Assembly (NCBI GenBank): GCA_945871415.1
Contig: CAMBWG010000115.1
Coordinates: 1 to 6,977 of the forward strand
Source: an uncultured Desulfovibrio sp.
GTDB taxonomy: Bacteria; Desulfobacterota; Desulfovibrionia; Desulfovibrionales; Desulfovibrionaceae
Length of the DNA: 6,977 nt
Direction: 5' to 3'
This document shows positions 4,133 through 6,977 of this stretch, piece by piece. A program made the position numbers and the translations under genes. The notes beneath the pieces are model-generated. The model made no database searches. It saw only the letters and a program-made list of their open reading frames with translations, and was not told the origin of the DNA. How positions within the stretch are numbered: position 1 is the first letter of the stretch; each line of letters begins with the position of its first letter.

Positions 4133-5716
4133 GTGGAAGATCGGGAAAAGAACAAGAAGCCTAGGATCAAGTTGAACACCAAGTCCGCCCATGTGGACTA
4201 CTTCATGCCCATGCTTGAGGGATTCGCCAAACGCGACGCCCTGAACGAGGTCATCAAGAATCGCGTGGTCAAAGCCTGCGATCTTCTGGACGCCGGAGTC
4301 CCCCTGTTCCCGAACGACTTCCGCAAAGAGCACTCCATCGGCTGGGTTCTGGACAGTTTCGGGGAGCTGGAAGGGGAACAGCTGGACGCGCAGGGGGATG
4401 TGGTTGCCATTGCGGGCCGCATCGTCTCGCTGCGTTCGTTCGGCAAGGTGCTTTTCTTCCATATTCAGGATCAGAGCGGCAACATCCAGTGCTACGCCAC
4501 GCGCGAAGACCTGCCCGAAAACGTCTACGGCATGGTGAAGAAGCTGGACGTGGGCGATATCGTGGGCGTGTCCGGGCATCTGTTCCGCACCAAGACGGGC
4601 GAACTGACCATCAGCTGCCGCACGGTGAAGCTGATCACCCGCTCCATGCGCCCGCTGCCGGAAAAGTATCACGGCCTCAAGGATACCGAGACCCGCTACC
4701 GCCAGCGCTATGTGGATTTGATCGTGACCCCGCGCACGCGGGAAATCTTCCAGAAACGCAGCCTGATCGTGCGGGAATTCCGTCGTTTTCTGGAGGATCG
4801 CGGCTTCATGGAAGTGGAAACGCCCATGATGCAGCCCATTGCCGGCGGCGCGGCGGCCAAGCCCTTTGTGACGCAGCACAACGCGCTGGACCTGCAGCTT
4901 TACATGCGCATTGCGCCGGAACTGTACCTTAAGCGTCTGCTGGTGGGCGGCTTTGAAAAGGTCTTTGAGCTGAACCGCAACTTCCGCAACGAAGGCATCG
5001 ACACCCGTCATAATCCCGAGTTCACAACCTGCGAATTCTACTGGGCCTATGCCACCTACAAAGATCTGATGGATCTCACGGAAGAGCTGGTGGGGCATCT
5101 GGCGCAGATGGTCTGCGGTACGACCGTCGTCCCCTATCAGGGAGAAATGATCGATCTCACGCCCGGCCGCTGGACGCGCATGACCTTTTATGAATCGCTG
5201 GAAAAGATCGGCGGGCATTCGCCGGAGTTCTACAACGACTACAGCAAGGTCAGGGCCTACATCCGCGAACGCGGCGAAAAGGCCGCCGACAGCGAAAGCC
5301 TGCCCAAGCTGCACGCCAAGCTGTTCGACATCGACGTGGAGCCCCGTCTGGTGCAGCCCCACTTCATCTATGCCTATCCCACGGAGATCTCGCCCCTGTC
5401 GCGGCGCAACGACGAGAATCCCGGGCTGACGGACCGCTTCGAGCTCTTCATCACCGGGCGCGAACTGGCCAACGCCTTCTCCGAGCTCAACGATCCCGTG
5501 GATCAGCGTCTGCGTTTCGAGGATCAGGTTCGCGAAAAGGAAGCCGGCGACGACGAAGCCCACAACATGGACGAAGACTTCCTGCGCGCGCTGGAATACG
5601 GCATGCCGCCGGCGGCCGGTCTTGGCATGGGCATCGACCGCCTTGTCATGCTGCTGACGGACTCCGCCTCCATCCGCGAAGTCATTCTCTTCCCGCTGCT
5701 GCGCCCGGAGTTCTAA
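4133..5716 (+). CDS. lysS: Lysyl-tRNA synthetase, class II
   Basis: The product (527 residues from GTG 4133) joins lysine to tRNA-Lys using ATP. An N-terminal OB-fold anticodon-binding domain covers about 88-170, with VAIAGRIVSLRSFGK and HIQDQSGNIQCY. The class II catalytic core follows: motif 1 near FMEVETPMMQPIAGG (226-240), motif 2 FRNEGIDTRHNPEFT (284-298), and motif 3 GLGMGIDRLVMLLTDS ending FPLLRPE (from 496 to the C-terminus). Length slightly exceeds the usual 490-510. The extra part is a basic N-terminal segment before PNDFRKEHS (60-68), the conserved start of most LysS proteins. An upstream TTG (4067) also keeps the frame open but lies within the promoter. About 39 of 54 Leu codons are CTG, as in a highly expressed gene. 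A permease gene starts six bases after the stop, so they share an operon. Confidence 0.97.
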   Translation: MEDREKNKKPRIKLNTKSAHVDYFMPMLEGFAKRDALNEVIKNRVVKACDLLDAGVPLFPNDFRKEHSIGWVLDSFGELEGEQLDAQGDVVAIAGRIVSLRSFGKVLFFHIQDQSGNIQCYATREDLPENVYGMVKKLDVGDIVGVSGHLFRTKTGELTISCRTVKLITRSMRPLPEKYHGLKDTETRYRQRYVDLIVTPRTREIFQKRSLIVREFRRFLEDRGFMEVETPMMQPIAGGAAAKPFVTQHNALDLQLYMRIAPELYLKRLLVGGFEKVFELNRNFRNEGIDTRHNPEFTTCEFYWAYATYKDLMDLTEELVGHLAQMVCGTTVVPYQGEMIDLTPGRWTRMTFYESLEKIGGHSPEFYNDYSKVRAYIRERGEKAADSESLPKLHAKLFDIDVEPRLVQPHFIYAYPTEISPLSRRNDENPGLTDRFELFITGRELANAFSELNDPVDQRLRFEDQVREKEAGDDEAHNMDEDFLRALEYGMPPAAGLGMGIDRLVMLLTDSASIREVILFPLLRPEF

Positions 5717-5722
5717 GCGGTA

Positions 5723-6955
5723 ATGAGCATGCGCTTTGAAACCTTCGTCGCGCTGCGCTATCTCTTTTCCCGGCGTAAGCAGACGTTCATCTACATCATT
5801 TCGCTGATGTCGATTCTCGGCGTCGGCCTTGGCGTGGGCGCGCTGGTGGTGGTGCTGGGCGTATACAACGGCCTGACCACCGACATGCGCGACAAGATTC
5901 TCGGCGCCAATGCCCACGCCATTGTCATGGCCCATACGCCGAACGCGTTCGAGCACGCGGCCGACGTGGCTGAACGCGCCCGGAAGGCCCCGCACATCAC
6001 GGGCGCCACGCCCTTCATCTACAGCGAAGTGATGCTGTCCTCCGGCAGGGGGGTCAAGGGCATCATCCTGCGCGGCATCGATCCGCAGACCGCGGCCCCC
6101 GTGGTGACCATGCTGCAGCGGCTGCGCGCCGGTTCGGTGGCCGATCTGGAGCAGGAGGGCACGCCCGGCATCATCATCGGCGATGAACTGGCAAGCCGTC
6201 TGGGGCTCATCGTGGGCAGCCGGATCAATATGCTCTCCTCTTCGGGAGAATCCGGCGCATCCGGTTTCAAGCCGCGCATCCGTCCTTTTGTGGTGCGCGG
6301 CATCTTCAAGACCGGTATGTACGAATACGACTCCTCGCTGGCCTTCGTCACGCTCGCCGCGGCCCGCGACACCCTCGGACTGCCCGACGGCTTCCTGACC
6401 GGCGTGGAAGTGACGGTGGACGATCTCTTTGCCGCCGACAGGATAGCCGCCGGCCTGAGCGAGACGCTGGGCTATCCCTTCTATGTGCGTCACTGGATGG
6501 AAATGAACGCCAATCTCTTTGCCGCCCTCAAGCTGGAAAAGATCGGCATGTTCATCCTGCTGACCATGGTCGTGCTTATCGGCTCCTTCTCCATCGTCAC
6601 GTCGCTGGTCATGCTGGTGATGGAAAAGACGCGGGATATCGCCATTCTCATGAGCATGGGCGCAACCCGGCGCACCATCCGCCGCATCTTCATGCTGCAG
6701 GGGACCATCATCGGTTTCATCGGCACCATGCTGGGCTATGTCATGGGTCTATCCCTGGGCTGGGCGCTCAAGCGCTATCAGTTCATCAAGCTGCCCGAAA
6801 ACGTCTACACGCTCGATCATCTGCCCATCATCATCACCTGGTCGGACGTGCTGATCATCGGCGCCAGCGCCATGCTGCTCTGCTTCCTCGCCACCCTCTA
6901 TCCGGCGCGGCAGGCCTCCCGCCTCGAACCCGCCGAAGCCCTCCGCTACGAATAG
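5723..6955 (+). CDS. lolC: LolC/LolE-type lipoprotein-releasing permease
   Basis: This 410-residue inner-membrane protein belongs to the LolC/LolE family, the permease that with the LolD ATPase extracts outer-membrane lipoproteins from the inner membrane for the carrier LolA. The family layout is complete. A short cytoplasmic start (FVALRYLFSRRKQTF) precedes TM1 (about 22-47). A large periplasmic domain follows (about 50-270). Then come TM2 (275-299), the coupling-helix segment EKTRDIAILMSMGATRRTIR (301-320), TM3 (326-349), TM4 (374-393) and the signature LYPARQASRLEPAEALRYE at the end. ATG 5723 is six bases after lysS; GGAG at 5707-5710 is rather distant, so coupling with lysS translation is likely. 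A second ATG at 5729 is possible. Whether it acts as LolC, LolE or a single homodimeric form cannot be told; only one permease gene precedes the next gene. Confidence 0.93.
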   Translation: MSMRFETFVALRYLFSRRKQTFIYIISLMSILGVGLGVGALVVVLGVYNGLTTDMRDKILGANAHAIVMAHTPNAFEHAADVAERARKAPHITGATPFIYSEVMLSSGRGVKGIILRGIDPQTAAPVVTMLQRLRAGSVADLEQEGTPGIIIGDELASRLGLIVGSRINMLSSSGESGASGFKPRIRPFVVRGIFKTGMYEYDSSLAFVTLAAARDTLGLPDGFLTGVEVTVDDLFAADRIAAGLSETLGYPFYVRHWMEMNANLFAALKLEKIGMFILLTMVVLIGSFSIVTSLVMLVMEKTRDIAILMSMGATRRTIRRIFMLQGTIIGFIGTMLGYVMGLSLGWALKRYQFIKLPENVYTLDHLPIIITWSDVLIIGASAMLLCFLATLYPARQASRLEPAEALRYE

Positions 6956-6959
6956 CCAT

Positions 6960-6977
6960 ATGACCGCCATCTATGAA
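6960..6977 (+). CDS. Start of the next operon gene, probably LolD ATPase (cut by window end)
   Basis: ATG at 6960 begins four bases after the permease stop and opens a frame reading MTAIYE to the window edge. Lol permease genes are commonly followed directly by lolD, the ABC ATPase, and LolD-like proteins often begin in this short way. Six codons cannot prove identity. No separate strong ribosome site is visible in the four-base gap, so translation is probably coupled to the permease. Confidence 0.5.

Noticed and set aside
3878..6493. A very long - strand open frame continuing upstream of the ACT gene (over 870 extra codons)
   Set aside because: It is antisense to lysS and the permease gene, both with unmistakable family motifs. 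Its translation is low-complexity and rich in H, A, G, R and D, as expected from the mirror of GC-biased codons. The ACT gene has its own ribosome site and start at 3877.

Overview
The window is GC-rich and reads like a chromosomal housekeeping segment from a Gram-negative bacterium, most likely of the Desulfovibrio group (Desulfovibrionaceae). That guess rests on the overall look of the LysS and LolC-type proteins, the lysS-lolC order, and a G/C-rich hairpin between convergent genes. It was not checked by a search. No mobile element, CRISPR array, phage gene or toxin-antitoxin pair is visible.

Layout: (1) Positions 1-180 hold a + strand terminator for a gene lying left of the window, then a second terminator and a complete tRNA-Leu(CAG) gene on the - strand. 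(2) Positions 181-484 hold no gene, but do hold a tRNA promoter and a leader with four perfect inverted repeats. (3) Positions 485-1693 carry two + strand genes: a YkgJ-type cysteine-cluster protein and an AlkA-like DNA glycosylase. They lie in the same reading frame, separated by one TAA. (4) A long stem-loop at 1701-1763 separates these from a convergent - strand pair: a double-ACT-domain protein (3314-3877), followed downstream by a UPF0210/DUF711 protein (1770-3155). (5) A divergent regulatory region (3878-4132) has one promoter facing each way. (6) Positions 4133-6977 are a tight + strand operon: lysS, then a LolC/LolE-type permease, then the first six codons of a third gene that is probably the LolD ATPase.

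How the genes work together: lysS charges tRNA-Lys for translation. The LolC-type permease, with the presumed LolD, would move lipoproteins from the inner membrane towards the outer membrane. The cysteine-cluster/glycosylase pair suggests a small repair or metal-dependent unit of unclear role. The ACT/UPF0210 pair is a conserved neighbour association of unknown function and is the best candidate here for undescribed biology. The ACT protein looks like a ligand sensor with no DNA-binding domain.

Most of the long open frames antisense to these genes are by-products of GC-rich codon use. The largest, 3314-6493 on the - strand, is real only in its last 188 codons. The lysS start is placed at GTG 4133, because a frame-open TTG at 4067 lies inside the promoter.
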